A stretch of DNA of 64,000 nucleotides. Source: Hanleya hanleyi (lineage: Eukaryota > Mollusca > Polyplacophora > Lepidopleurida > Hanleyidae). The notes under the pieces are model-generated. The model was not told where the DNA came from and did no database searches. It saw only the letters and a program-made list of their open reading frames with translations. Below are positions 45,205 through 56,609 of this stretch, piece after piece. A program made the position numbers and the translations under genes. Numbering within the stretch: position 1 is the stretch's first letter; every line of letters starts with the position of its first letter. The stretch is from positions 62,001 to 126,000 of the forward strand of contig JAVTVY010045494.1 in the NCBI GenBank assembly GCA_036873755.1, in the 5' to 3' direction.

Positions 45205-45842
45205 TATGGCAGGCCAAAGCGCTTTTTATTCGAGAATTTCCGATATCGAAAATTGAATTCTCGATATCGGAATTGAAATTTCCGATATCGGAATTAAAAT
45301 TTCCGATATCGGAAAGTCATGTCCTTCAATTTCCAATATCGGGAATTGAATTCTCGATATCGGAAATTAAAATTTTCGATATCGGAAACTGAACTTCCGA
45401 TATCGAGAATTGCAATTCCCGATATCGGAAATTCAGTTCTCGATAACGGAAATTCAATTTCCGATATCGGAAATGCAATTTTCGATATAAGAAATTGTCA
45501 CTGAATTTTCGATATCGGAAATTGCAATTCTAGTTTTCGTAAAGCTGCCAGAGCTTTCATTTCCGATATAGGAAATTCAGTGACAATTTCCGATATGGGA
45601 AATTCTATTTCCGATATCGGAAATTGAATTCCCGATATGGGAAATTGTCACTGAATTTCCTATATCGGAAATGAAAGCTCTGGCAGCTTTACGAAAACTA
45701 GAATTGCAATTTCCGATATCGGAAATTCTATTTCCGATATCGGGAATTGCAATTTCCGATATCGGACATTAGAATTTTCGATATCGGGAATTCAATTTCC
45801 GATATCGGAAATTCGGAATAAAAAGCACTTTGGCTTGCCATA
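45205..45842. mobile_element. 638-bp palindromic GATATC MITE with 6-bp target duplication
   Basis: CACTTC at 45199-45204 and 45843-45848 flanks the element. Ends are inverted repeats: TATGGCAGGCCAAAGCGCTT on the left, and TATGGCAAGCCAAAGTGCTT as the reverse complement of the right, both continuing TTTATTC. The interior is a field of TTCCGATATCGGAA words (about 16 exact CGATATCG plus variants). At its centre 45511-45591 and 45640-45720 are a perfect 81-bp inverted repeat around a 48-bp spacer. The GATATC words are broken by stops in most frames and encode nothing. It lies nested in the 7.7-kb element. Confidence 0.85.
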
Positions 45843-46076
45843 CACTTCCACTGACATAATCCATGAATAGGTTGTTTGTTGTATTGTTCTCGGTAAAGCC
45901 GTTGTCTGAAGGCACGCGAACAGATGTGAATATGATAATTTCAGTGCATATGCGCACAACTTCGAGTAAAGAAAGGAGAGGATATGAATTACATCGACTG
46001 ATATGATATGGAGAACGCTTTCTCAAATCTTTACTTTTCAGCGGGATTAGGAGCGTTCCATATAACTTATGAAAAT

Positions 46077-46205
46077 TCCCATTCGAGAGAAGAAAAACAT
46101 ATTCCAAACGAGCTGCCATTACTCGAATAAGTATTCCAGTAAAAATTATTAACGACACTCTGAGAGCGCATCATGCCTGCAGCTTGTGTCGAGCGTCATG
46201 ATTGG
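46077..46205. repeat. Internal duplicate pair, copy 1
   Basis: ATTCGAGAGAAGAAAAACATATTCC through GCATCATGCCTGCAGCTTGTG and CGTCATGATTGGCC matches 47438-47576. Copy 1 lacks the AAAGGAGACTAGA insert present in copy 2. Confidence 0.85.
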
Positions 46206-46806
46206 CCAGCCTTCTTTCCGTGCGCTTACCTCATTTGTGGAATAAAGAGCTCGTCATCTGGCACAGGTTTTAAAGAGTGTTATATGGGAAAATCCCATCA
46301 TTTTCTGACAAATACTCCAATAATTGAGTAAGTGTTGATAAAAGGTATACCATAAATCAGGGGTCAGTATATTTCGTTCAATACTTATGGCGTTTTTCAC
46401 ATTTACCCGTGTACAAGGGGGGCGGGGGATGCTTGTGACGTAATTTTTACTGCACATTGCCTTGTGCTCTGTGGGGCGTGACTATCTTTAATCAACCAAT
46501 TGGATGAAGCCCCGGGAGAATTTCTAGTAAATGTACATTAGCAGACCAAACTGTATTCTCTGAAACATCCCGGGCGCGGTTAACCATAACGGCCCAATGA
46601 TTGTAATACATTCATGTTGAGCGACTGGTGACGTCATTGCGATTTATGCAAGCTGGATTCCAACATATCCTCTATTTTGTGTATAACGATATCAGGATTT
46701 ATAATTAACGTGAATTATGGGAAAGAAATGATACGTGCACGATATGATAAAAACTCCACTTTATCAGAAGAAATATATGCGTGTGAGCCAGAGCTTGTCA
46801 ATATAT

Positions 46807-47088
46807 AGAGCGCACTGCGGTGGCTTAATGGTTAGAGCGTCGGTCTAGTAAGCGGTAAAGTACTGGGATCAATCCCAGGTCGGGTCATACCGAAGACTTG
46901 AAAAATGGAACTTCTTGCTTCCTCGCTGACGCTCAGCATTAAGAAAATAGAACAAGGACTGGGTCGCTCGGTGTCCGTATAATGTGATTGAGTGGGGTGT
47001 CATGTCTGCCTACGGCATATTTCAGTGGGACAGCACTATAAAATGGCAGCATTAGATCTGCTCTGCTACAAGTAGGTGCAAAATAGTT
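46807..47088 (+). mobile_element. tRNA-derived SINE
   Basis: An A-box-like TGGCTTAATGGTTAGAGCG (46821-46839) and a B-box-like GGGATCAATCCC (46865-46876) at normal tRNA spacing form the head. The body has CTTCTTGCTTCCTCGCTGAC, AACAAGGACTGG, GGTGTCCGTATAATGTGA, GGGGTGTCATGTCTGCCTAC and CAGTGGGACAGCACTATAAA. These tail words resemble SINEs I associate with molluscs and other marine invertebrates. The acceptor stem is not paired as in a functional tRNA. Flanking duplications were not found. Confidence 0.7.
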
Positions 47089-47437
47089 TATATACACCGA
47101 TACCAGAAAATTAAAGATGGAAGTACAGTTAGAGCTACCACTCAGTCATTCAAGATCAAGTTGTGCTCTGCTCTGTGATATGTTTGCTCTGCTGAACACC
47201 ATGATCTTAAGAAGGAAATGTTAGCAAAGTAATGGACATAGCGCCAGGTCTTATCACTATAAGCATAATGGCGTTTACCCAGAATTACTCTAACATATTT
47301 TAGGGAATACATGAAAGAGAGAACCCGCCAGCAGTCCCTCCAGAATGCGGCGTAGGTGTGAAATGATCAGTGGTATAAAACAATGTTACAAAAACAAATC
47401 ACATGCCCGCCGACATAATTACCAAACATGTAGTTTC

Positions 47438-47576
47438 CACTCGAGAGAAGGAAAACATATTCCAAACGAGCCGCCATTACTTGAATAAGTATTCCAGTAA
47501 AATTATTAACGACACTCTGAGAGAAAGGAGACTAGAGCGCATCATGCCTGCAGCATGTGTCGAGCGCCGTGATTGG
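47438..47576. repeat. Internal duplicate pair, copy 2
   Basis: TCCACTCGAGAGAAGGAAAA through GCATCATGCCTGCAGCATGTG and GCCGTGATTGGC repeats 46077-46205, about 1.36 kb downstream and in the same orientation. Adjacent text (GTAGGTGTGAAATGATCA) also echoes 45145-45170. Confidence 0.85.
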
Positions 47577-47579
47577 CAA

Positions 47580-48560
47580 AAACAAAAAAATACTATTTAT
47601 TTCCTATTTATTTCTCTGATTATTGCTGTATCGAATCAAAATATATTTTTGATTATCTATATTATCTATAAAAATCTTTCTTTTTTAAAATAATTGTTTC
47701 GTGCCAAATTGTTTGTACCACATTTGTTAAAATTCTCCTTTACATGTATTTCTCCGATATTCCCCAGTGAAAATAGTTGTGGGCTGGTGTCCACTTCTCG
47801 AATAAGCTCATTGGGATCTTGTCCATTCGGGCGCCAAGCCTATTGAACTCCTGTCCTTAAGGGCTCCTGTCCTGTGTCCCTTTATAGCGTTCTATAGCGT
47901 ATTATTATGAGTGCCCATTATGAGTAAACTTATCAGTTACGACATAATATTATGACTGAACCCACAAGAAACGTAGATCGTAGTACATTGGTAAGAGCAA
48001 GTAGGTAGGAGGTCAAGTATGAGAAAATACAAGCCATACAAATATGCCGTATATCGCTACCAAATAAACAGTAACAAGCGCCCTTATTCGTTCTCGTCCA
48101 TTTATTTTTAGAAAATAAATCACGCACCAAACTATATTCTTGAATTATTTATTACATTTCTTGAAAATATATCATATGGTGCACCATGATCACCATTTCT
48201 AACTAAAAATACGCCACAACAATTTCGCCTCAAACAAGTACTTTTAATTGCCTTAACTCCTACATAATGACATGGCCATAGGTATTTCATTGTGACCACT
48301 AGTTGGGTTCTATATGATCCCACGTACAAATAGATAATAAATTCACCAAGCAAAATGTAACCGGAAGGATAAGTTGATTACCTCAACATCCGACGGTCAA
48401 AAATGAACGTTGACCGTCATTCGGTGAACTAAAAACACATAACTGAATAGTTTTTAAGGTTAGGTTCATTTTCAAGTATATTTTTACCGTATATATGCAT
48501 TACTGTGAAATAGGCGTTGTCGAGGAGGTGAGGGGTCGTTAAAAATTTCGAACGCAGCTA
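47580..48560. other. No gene seen inside right part of the TIR element
   Basis: AT-rich sequence with short frames only. The last ~200 bases before the right terminus (48565-48769) are enriched in GTAACGC/CTAACG words, as at the left end. Confidence 0.4.
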
Positions 48561-48769
48561 TTGTTCAATGTAACGCGCTCGAAGAGCCTACGAGACAGAT
48601 AAATTAGCGATCGAACGCACTCTTTGTTCACAGCTGACCTGCTTGTAACGCTCTCCTAACCCATTCTAAGGCCGCGTTAGCAGGTTACTAACGGGCATGC
48701 TGTGAATCGTAACGTGCTTGGACTTAATTCCTAATGCGTTAGGTAGAACCTTTAATCTGGTCGGTACTG

Positions 48770-49885
48770 TACATGGTTCTCCCGAATAATATATTGTGCG
48801 TTAAGGGGTTTCGTTAATTTCACAGGCAAAGACGTTGATTCATGATGAAGTACTACTTGAAAATAAAAGATCATATCCCCCAAAGGTTGACTTTCGTTCA
48901 AAATGTTCAATTTCTTTCTTGTAATCATTTTCGTATGAATAAGAGAATGCAAAACGCGCCCTCAACATGCTAACGTAGAACAAAACTTACTAATTTAACA
49001 TTCATTTTTTTATTATACCGTCAATACTTATTAAAATTAGCCACAAAAGGTGACTCCTTCACCATGCTGATTTATGTCAATAGAGAAAATCGCGTGTTAA
49101 AAGATAAGAAAGAATCAAATTCAATGGGGGGTTTTCTGTACGTAGGTTGAAAATCAAATGTAATTTTAGCTGTTGTCGACAATTTCAGTCTCAATTGACA
49201 TGAATGCTCATTTGCCTATAAATGTTGATTTGGTGAGATATATCAGGTCGCTAATGGGCTATAGCTTTGCGGTTTCGTTTAACCAATGTATTTTTATCTA
49301 ATCCGATATGTTAGCAACATATGGTAACACAACTAGATCGAGATGCCTTATTTATTCGTAGATTTTTCTTCATTTAGTCTCCTGCCAATTGTTGTATGTG
49401 TACAATAACTATCAATTGTCCTTTTCAACCGTCCTCAAGTTTGTCCTGGATATGTTTCAAGGAAGACAAATATTAACCTTCAATTCTGTCAAAATTGGAG
49501 ATTTTTTTTGGAATTACACAATTTAGCTGTTTGCACTGACACGAAGTGGCTCGCCAAATACTGATTTGAATATCCCCAATTGCTTGTAGTCTAGCTACAA
49601 CCATTTAAAGATTTATTGTATGGATGGCCATTGGTTCATTCCAGCACTATATAAAAAATGTGCATATTCTTATGGCAACAATGCTAGGAATTTCAGTGAA
49701 TGGTCTACCACCATGATGTCATACGCACTCATGTGTATTTTGATTACATATATATGCACAGAACTGTAGGGCATTGCTATAGACTTGCTTTAATCTACAG
49801 ACGAATGAATTTTCACACTGACAATCTATGGCAATATCTTGGAATTAGTTATAAGAAATGTGAAATGGTTACTTGCCTTTTTCCT
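48770..49885. repeat. Segmental duplication B, main block, right of the insertion
   Basis: It resumes alignment with copy A at TACATGGTT..C.CGAATAATATAT (34496 onward) and ends near GGCAATATCTTGGAATTAGTTA (about 49831), matching 35089-35110. Confidence 0.75.
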
Positions 49886-50832
49886 GCTTTTTTTTATAGT
49901 TTCATCGAGAATCTTCAGCGGATGAAACAAAAAATACTCTCCGGACTTTTATTTCAGCGGAAATATTGACCCCTGAACTTGTGGATGCCAGTAGGCCTAA
50001 CTCCTTCGTCTCCTGCACAGGTTAGGCGAAATGAGACAACATCATGTAGGTCTACAGTCTTTGCTATATGCGTTGTCCCCTGTACATGTCACTCGACAAA
50101 TATATGTAGGTGTATTGCTTTGTTGGGGAAGTTTCTCTGCGTATTATTGCATTTATCAGGCTACCCCATGTTGAGACTTCCACTCCATCAGACCTACACG
50201 ATGCTCATCCGTTAACATCAGATGAGTTGTCTGAGCTGATCTGTCATCACAGCTTCCGAGCTAGCGTATCTAATTCCGCTTAAGCCGGTGCTAGGGGCCA
50301 TGTGGATACTTCAAATTCTCCACATAAACAGCTACAATAAAAGCGCGGCTGAGATACTAAGGCTACGTTCGAGAATCCACCGTATTCTCGGGTCTGAATG
50401 TTAGGTGCCGTGGGATGCTCTCCTGTAGAGTCAAATGGTTGTTTTTTATTCGCCAGACGTCGTCAATTTTTCCCACCTCTTGCATATCTCTCCAATTGGA
50501 TAGCATACATTAACAGCAACAATACTGTATGTATTTGAGAAGTTCAAAATTGCTACGAAAGTTGACAGGCCGTCGACTGCTCTCTCAGAACAGAGAGAAA
50601 ACTTACCAACAAGTCTGCTTGACAACGGTCAAGAGTATGCTGAATGTTTCCTTCTCTGATATGTGCAACATGCCAGCTACTGCTATCGTATCTGTAGCTT
50701 TCAAATCTGCAACAAGATTTATTTGCTATTCGAATGAAACCCAAGGTTAATCTGACCAGGCCTTTGGGGCATAGTTTTGTACATGTATATGTAATCAAAA
50801 TACACATGAGTGCGTATGACATCAAGGTGGGA
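49704..50832. repeat. ~50-bp inverted pair about 1 kb apart
   Basis: ATGATGTCATACGCACTCAT followed by GTGTATTTTGATTACATATA at 49712-49751 recurs in reverse complement at about 50785-50825. Near-identity over about 48 bases, fading outward. The R1b copy lies between the arms. Confidence 0.8.
50060..50500 (+). repeat. R1 family copy, module b
   Basis: CGACAAATATATGTAGGTGT, CATTAACATCAGATGAGTTG-like text, TAAGCCGGTGCTAGGGGCCA, CACATAAACAGCTACAATAA, TTCTCGGGTCTGAATGTTAG and CGCCAGACGTCGTCAATTTT are all present. It is the best-preserved forward b copy. Confidence 0.8.
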
Positions 50833-50865
50833 ACTTTCCGTGTCATATCCGGAACGGCCAAACAC

Positions 50866-51214
50866 TGAGAGCTAGGTGATCATATTGGAGTTATTTTGAG
50901 CCTATTTGCAGAACCCCGGAGAAGAGAAACGTGGATAAAATCAAAAAGAAGACCCTGTTGGGTACCATACAATTTTCGTCATTTTTCTTCAAAATGGTTG
51001 CCAGGAAAATGGGCAAAAACTATTTTATTTCACTTCAAATTAATATTTGTTAATTTGTCATGCAGTTTTTGCTGAGAAATTACATAAATTAAAAATAAAA
51101 AAATCTGACAGAAAATACCTTTTGTGAAAGACCCATAGCTGAAGTGTTAACAGAAATAATTAGGCGGGAGACCCCAGGCCTGGACAGGTTCCAAAAAGCT
51201 CAGGTCATATTGGG
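50866..51214. mobile_element. Left-truncated TTAA MITE in reverse orientation
   Basis: The right end reads CCAGGCCTGGACAGGTTCCA, then CTCAGGTCATATTGGG and TTAA at 51215-51218, the inverse of the 22859 terminus. ATTGGAGTTATTTTGAGCC and AACTATTTTATTTCACTTCA are family text. The other terminus is missing. Confidence 0.65.
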
Positions 51215-51218
51215 TTAA

Positions 51219-54120
51219 ACAGAGGACCCGAAACTAGACAAACTTAAAGGAAACCAAGAGTATGGTGCTGACAATCCGAATCCTGCATCAATATGTATAT
51301 GTAATAATATTGTCCGTCATCGTGATGGCAAATGTTAATGATACATTGTAGCAAAATCGCGGAAGTAAGGATTGCTCCTTGCCCATCCATTAATTACAAC
51401 ATAGTCCAAATACCAGTTCAAATATTAAACTAACATAAATAGGAATTATTACCAAAATAGAAAATCAGAAATCTAGAACCAATATGTACAAACAGATTAT
51501 CACTCTCGACATAGCAACAGTCGCACTAGAAATACGAGTATTTAAAGTGTAAACAAACGTTTTTGCTGTTATTCAGCCAGCTGACTGTCCAATCTGGCAA
51601 ACGGACAACATGCCTATGGCCCAGACAACACAGTGTACATTAAAGACTGAGAGCGAGCAGATTACACAGGGTTACAGATGATCAATAATATGCATCATCA
51701 ATTTACATGTGTATGCTCAATTACCATATTGCCATTACATGCATCAGTAAACAAAACCGGTATCTGAAGAAACAACTTGTTACAATTTCCATCGGCGAAA
51801 ACGAGCAAAACCTACAGAGAAGTCAGTGAGAAGCGATTTTTTGCAATTTTAAGACAAGAATTTACATGATTTAAATCTCGGATAAAATTTGCTGAATTTC
51901 CTGCACTATTGATAAAAGTTTGGAAGAAAGGTAATTGCTTTATTAATCAATCGCCATGTGTTACGTAAATATGGGGGGTCCACTTGGAGTAGTCACCAGC
52001 ATCGGTAAACTGAGTCAATCTCAAGGATGTTCAGTATGCAGTTCCTTTTATTAAAACTTAATGTTCGCCGTAAAGAAATATTTTTACTTTGTCATGTTCC
52101 TGCTAGATTGGTTTGGAAATTGTGCTAATTGTCGAGCTAAATAGGTCTTTCTTTTATGGACGAGGGTTGAATGTTGAACGTCGCATCTGAAACTTGCTAT
52201 TGAAATATGTTACTAGAGCAAAGCATCGTGATCAAAAGGAGATTGGCGGACATGATGAGATTCTCTGAAAATTAAGTTCTGGGTTTTCTTAATACTATAC
52301 TTTCCATACCTGTTTTCCCCTACACCAGACCGAGCTGGGAGAAGACGAAAAAGCATTGCTTTAAAGAACGATGAATCTCATTCGACATACTCGCCGACAG
52401 GTAATGCATACGCCGATGTATCTGAAATATATACGGCGTACATAACGAACCGCATCAATCTAGAATCCATGACACCTGATTTTCTGAAAATGTCATATAT
52501 ATCATCGCAGTATAAGAGAAGTATTTTGAGACAGAACGAAATCAAATAACTGCATGAAAGCCGATCCAGGATCACTTTTCTGACAGGGATAGTCGGGGTC
52601 TAATCTCCCAGTTGTTTTCACAGACAAATCAACCTGTAACAAACGACGGGAAAATTGCATCGATCTTCCGTTACGTACATGTATATAGTATATGTAAGGA
52701 TTGATTTTGCATATCTCTGTCTATATTACCCTCCAGTGGCGACGATATCGGTGTTTCTTAGTTTGCTTTTCTTGCTTTGGATATTGTTCAAGGACCTCTG
52801 TCGTCATTCTTCATTTAACTACAGATCATGTGGCATCGTTTCCAAGTGCTTTGTGAATTAAAGTAAAATGGTCCTTCATTTACCTTGCTATTCAGCGAGC
52901 CATGAACACAATTTCCCGACAAGTCACTGATGCTGCGGGTGATGAACTCTTCACTTGCTGATAAGTCATTTTCCAGTTTCAGTTATAGCCACTCCACTCT
53001 CGCAGATGGTTTGGTTTTACGTCAGTAGCAAACAGTAGATTCCACCCTGAGGTTAGTCGAAACTATTAATGCATGTATAAATTAGGAAATAACGTCAGGA
53101 GGTGCAGTGATTGTCTTGCATCGAAAAAATATATACATTGCTGCTGCTTCTACGCAGTCGTTAACTACTTTTACCGGTGAAGACGAGTACATGTAGGAAG
53201 CATGGTAGATTTATCGACGATTCCGACCTGTACGAATAAACATGCCTCACTAGGAAAGATCTGATTTATTTGTACAGGCAAAAAAGCGTTATATAAAAAA
53301 TGGTATAATTCTGAATGAAGCTATCAGGTAGAGAGAGAATTAAGGATTAACTTTACGTTCAGCAATATTTCAGCTATATAGAGATGATCAAACAAAATTA
53401 TTCCAACAAAACAAATCAACAACCCAGCGATCCGAAGGTAATCAACACAACACACCAAGAACATGTACATACATTAAAACTCACACAACAAACCGATTTT
53501 TTTCAAATAACCTAAAATACAGTATTCTTTTATCTAAGAAGATCTACGTTTTAAAGGTTGCATGGTACATGAATTGCGAGAACTTGTTCACAGTTTTCAT
53601 TTGTCGGTCGTGAATATGCCGGTGTAAAATGTTCTTTCTATGTTGCTATCAAAATTATAATTGGCAAACATTTCATGTGATTCAAATCAAGGGAAATTGG
53701 TTCAATTTAAATAGAATTTCTCCACATTGCGTGGCATGCACACTTTTCGACCTGTCACTTTGAGCTAGGCAGTTGTTTGTAAACTCGAAGTAGTACTTTC
53801 AATGTATTGATTTCTGTCCAAACTTCGCCAAGGGTGAGAATCTGTTTTATTTGTTCGTCAAAAACGAATGCCTTTGAATCAGTTTCATTGATACTATTGA
53901 TTTAGTTTTCAGAAGTGAAAACGCTGACATATCGGTATTGCTGACGCAGACCATACGTATATTATAGTATTATTACAGTTGGCAATAAATTAAACGAGAA
54001 ATGAATCTGTTGCCACAGATATATTTTTGGCACCCGGCTTTGCCTCTGCCTTTTATAAAAGAATATATGCCAAATTGTATCAGCATGTGCCATGAAGCAA
54101 AGCTTGTCCATACCATTTAA
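51219..54120. other. No gene seen (2.9 kb)
   Basis: No open frame with protein-like content (longest about 68 codons), no RNA gene and no tandem repeat. It may be intron or true intergenic DNA. Confidence 0.4.
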
Positions 54121-54124
54121 ATTA

Positions 54125-54370
54125 CAAGCTTCTGGTCCGTCATTCATAATTCAGCCGTCGTCCATTAGAGAATATCCGCGTCCATAATCCAAAGACCTAT
54201 TCTGTATTCCATATAACAGTATTAGCACCAAATTCATAAAGACAATCATAGTATACATAAACATAGGCTTGTTTCCTGAAAGAGAGAAGCGGTCAACAGT
54301 TTTCAGTGATGCCGGCAACACATCATCATGTTCCAAAAATATCAAACCCGTATCGCTGATCAGTATTCTT
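54125..54370 (-). repeat. R2 dispersed repeat, copy 4
   Basis: GTCCGTCATTCATAATTCAG through CAAACCCGTATCGCTGATCAGTATTC. The minus-strand frame extends farther upstream here (EYYGLRILISDTGLIFLEH), showing that the open region is not exactly the repeat unit. Confidence 0.8.
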
Positions 54371-54399
54371 AATCCATAATATTCGTTGCAAAGTCGTCA

Positions 54400-54600
54400 T
54401 CTAAAGGATGATGTATCTCAGTCAAGCTTTGATTGTGGCTGTTCATATGAGTACCATAAGGATCTTGAAGTACATGGGTTCACACGGCCCCTAACCCCGG
54501 GTTAAGCGGAATTAGACACAAGTTACGAAACGTAACGCCATAGAGCTTGCACGCTACGCTCGTATTTTGCTATCAGCATGCGCTATGTATCGCCAAATTT
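54400..54600 (-). repeat. R1 family copy, reverse orientation
   Basis: TGTATCTCAGTCAAGCTTTG, TTCACACGGCCCCTAACCCC and TTAAGCGGAATTAGACACAAGTTACGAA are the reverse complement of the R1 core. It abuts R2, as in other places in the window. Confidence 0.65.
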
Positions 54601-55285
54601 GAGCCCTGTTTTATAAGTTTCTGCAAAAATGTTTTGTGACGTTGATTAAAATCGTCACATTTAACACAGAAGAATGCACTGGAGAATGAAAAATAAGCCA
54701 GCTACTGTGCAGCCAATACGCAAAAAGATTAGAGCAGACAAATATTTCATTGAAAGTTTTCCTTTCATATTCCGACGTGGAGATAGACTACCTGCATAAA
54801 AGGAGTGAAAGCTGGCGTAGTGTCCGACACATTAAATAGTGCACTATATGCCGACTCACCCTTCAATTAAAAGATCCTAAATATAGGTGTGGATTTGGAT
54901 CATCTTGTATGGTTATACTCCTCTGTGTCATCATCTGATTTGGCAAAAATTATTCCAGGGTAGTCGTTTTGCGATTCAAGCCTTTTGTCGTCACTTTTCT
55001 ATAACATTTTTGAAAGGATTTATGAGGCGGAATTGCTTTGTGAAATGTTTCAGAATACGCCTTGCATATACAACATGGCAGATGACAGATACAACAGTGT
55101 AGGGATCAGGAAAATATATCACTCCGGGTCCTCTATCTAAAAACATTGAAACGTGTATTGCCCATAGCCTTGAACGACATATCTTATTGCATACGAAGCT
55201 GTCAGCAGCCAAATTCATATTGCAGATATGGGAGGGTATGAGATATGGGGAGCATATGGGAGGTAGGGTGAGGGCATGGGATCTC
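54601..55285. other. No feature seen
   Basis: Short frames only. The A-rich AAAAGGAGTGAAAGC near 54800 is not a recognisable element. Confidence 0.35.
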
Positions 55286-55490
55286 ACTTTCCATCACATG
55301 ACTTCATACTGCTATTATTACATCATTGCTCTTGGATATTTTATCTAAAACCGCTCATGCTGGTGCTAGGGGTCGAGTGGGCATGTCATGCAGTTAGATA
55401 TGCACTCAGAATATTGGCTGTGGTGTCATGTGTTAGTACGCCGGCATGTTTTTCCACCGCCCCTATACATGTATGTTACGTTTAATTATT
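55286..55490 (+). repeat. R1 family copy, short c-like variant
   Basis: TACTGCTATTATTACATCATTGCTCTTGGA, CTGGTGCTAGGGGTCGAGTG, TTAGATATGCACTCAGAATATTGGC and GTTAGTACGCCGGCATGTTTTTCC form a c-type unit that lacks the AATAAAAGCG part of the core. Confidence 0.65.
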
Positions 55491-55689
55491 TGTATATGAT
55501 GAGATTATAATGGTGGACATTTCCACCCCGAGGCTTGCCCTCTGTACAAATAATTGTGATTGCAAGAAGGGACTGTGGTTAATATGGTGGAGAATGAAGC
55601 GCTTGGTCCGCGTCGGGCACCACAGACTTGTGTTCTGAATAAGAACTTGCCTTCTTCTAAACCTTTCCTTATTTGGGCCGTCTCTTCTA

Positions 55690-55990
55690 TCTGACGGAAA
55701 CATTCCATCAGATGAATTGATAGGCATATTACATTATTGCTCTTTTGATATTTATATCTAATGCCACTCAAGCCGGTGCTAGGGGCCGTATGGGCATGTC
55801 AGTCATGATGCGCACGTGAAACAGCTACAATAAAAGCGTGGCTGAGAAACAAATCATCACAGGAATCATTTTTCGTTCTGGGGATGTATTTAGATATGCA
55901 CTCAAAATATTAACCTGCTGGATCATATGACTTCTTGTTAGTACGTCGGCATCTTTTCCCATCACCTTTATATGTTGTGTTTAATTAATT
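55690..55990 (+). repeat. R1 family copy, module c (most complete)
   Basis: TTATTGCTCTTTTGATATTT, CAAGCCGGTGCTAGGGGCCG, AACAGCTACAATAAAAGCGT, AACAAATCATCACAGGAATC, AGATATGCACTCAAAATATT, TTAGTACGTCGGCATCTTTT and TTATATGTTGTGTTT occur in order. It is the reference for the fragments at 3.4 and 11.4 kb. Confidence 0.75.
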
Positions 55991-56143
55991 CAGTCGTAGT
56001 AGATTTGCAGTTGATCACGAAGCTTAACATTAGAAATTAATTTCATAATATATTGCGAGTATTGTGATTACGAATGGTAAATTCCACATTTGTACTAAGT
56101 ACTATTGATCAATACTATTCAAAAACTGACCTTTGCAACTTGT

Positions 56144-56375
56144 GAGGAATTAATGATTGACAAATTATTTTGAACTCCATCGTGCAAGTATGATACGTGA
56201 TGCAATCTATGTACTTCACTACTCGCACATCCGCTCCCTAGAGGATTAGTTATAATCTTGCGATGAATTAATGCTTGGCAAATTATTTTGAACTCCATCG
56301 TGCAAGTATGACAAGTGATGTAATCTATAGTTCATTACCCGCACCTTCGCTCGTCAGAGGATTAGTTATAATCTG
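56144..56375. repeat. 118-bp direct tandem duplication
   Basis: GAGGAATTAATGATTGACAA (56144) and GATGAATTAATGCTTGGCAA (56262) start two units sharing ATTTTGAACTCCATCGTGCA, GAGGATTAGTTATAATCT and intermediate text, with a few differences. Confidence 0.9.
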
Positions 56376-56609
56376 CGCTGCACTGTATATATGCATTGTT
56401 GGCATCGACCGAATTCCTAGCAAGTTGCAACGCTTTGAGAAAACAAATAGTGGATAGCGAACTTTCTGTGCATAGTGGTAGAAATGTGAATAATTGGTCA
56501 CATGAATTCTTCTGGGCAAGATTTTAATGTTAACAGTGGAAAGTGTGAACATATACATTCCTTACTAATTGTATTGCTGACAAAAAAGATGTTTATTGGC
56601 GCAACATAT

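Larger units (their letters stand above)
41053..48769. mobile_element. 7,717-bp TIR element with TA target duplication
   Basis: Both ends read inward CAGTACCGACCAGATTAAAG, then GTTC, then two mismatches, then CTAACG. TA lies directly outside each end (41051-41052, 48770-48771), and the duplicated empty site has a single TA. CAGT ends plus TA fit Tc1/mariner-type mobilisation, though at this length a non-autonomous or composite element is more likely. Dense TAACGC-type words lie near both ends (about 11 within 41080-41345 and several in 48565-48745), like subterminal transposase sites. No frame exceeds about 130 codons and none looks like a transposase. It has acquired internal duplications, minisatellites, a MITE and a SINE. 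Confidence 0.8.

Noticed and set aside
45205..45842. CRISPR-like spaced repeats
   Set aside because: GATATC words are palindromic, irregularly spaced and bounded by TIRs with a target duplication. There are no uniform spacers and the DNA is eukaryotic.
45769..46158. 129-codon minus-strand frame near the GATATC MITE
   Set aside because: It runs across the MITE terminus and target duplication into flanking sequence, so it is a chance join.
46807..46885. Possible functional tRNA gene
   Set aside because: A and B boxes are present, but the acceptor stem does not pair properly and a SINE body follows.
41053..48769. Polinton/Maverick element
   Set aside because: The terminal repeats are only about 30 bp, the target is TA at the empty site, and no polymerase, integrase or capsid-type frames are present.
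21924..54345. Recurring ORF with IFLEHHDVLPASLK and a hydrophobic segment
   Set aside because: It is part of the R2 repeat. Between the young copies most base differences change the amino acid, and older copies have stops, so it is not behaving like a gene.
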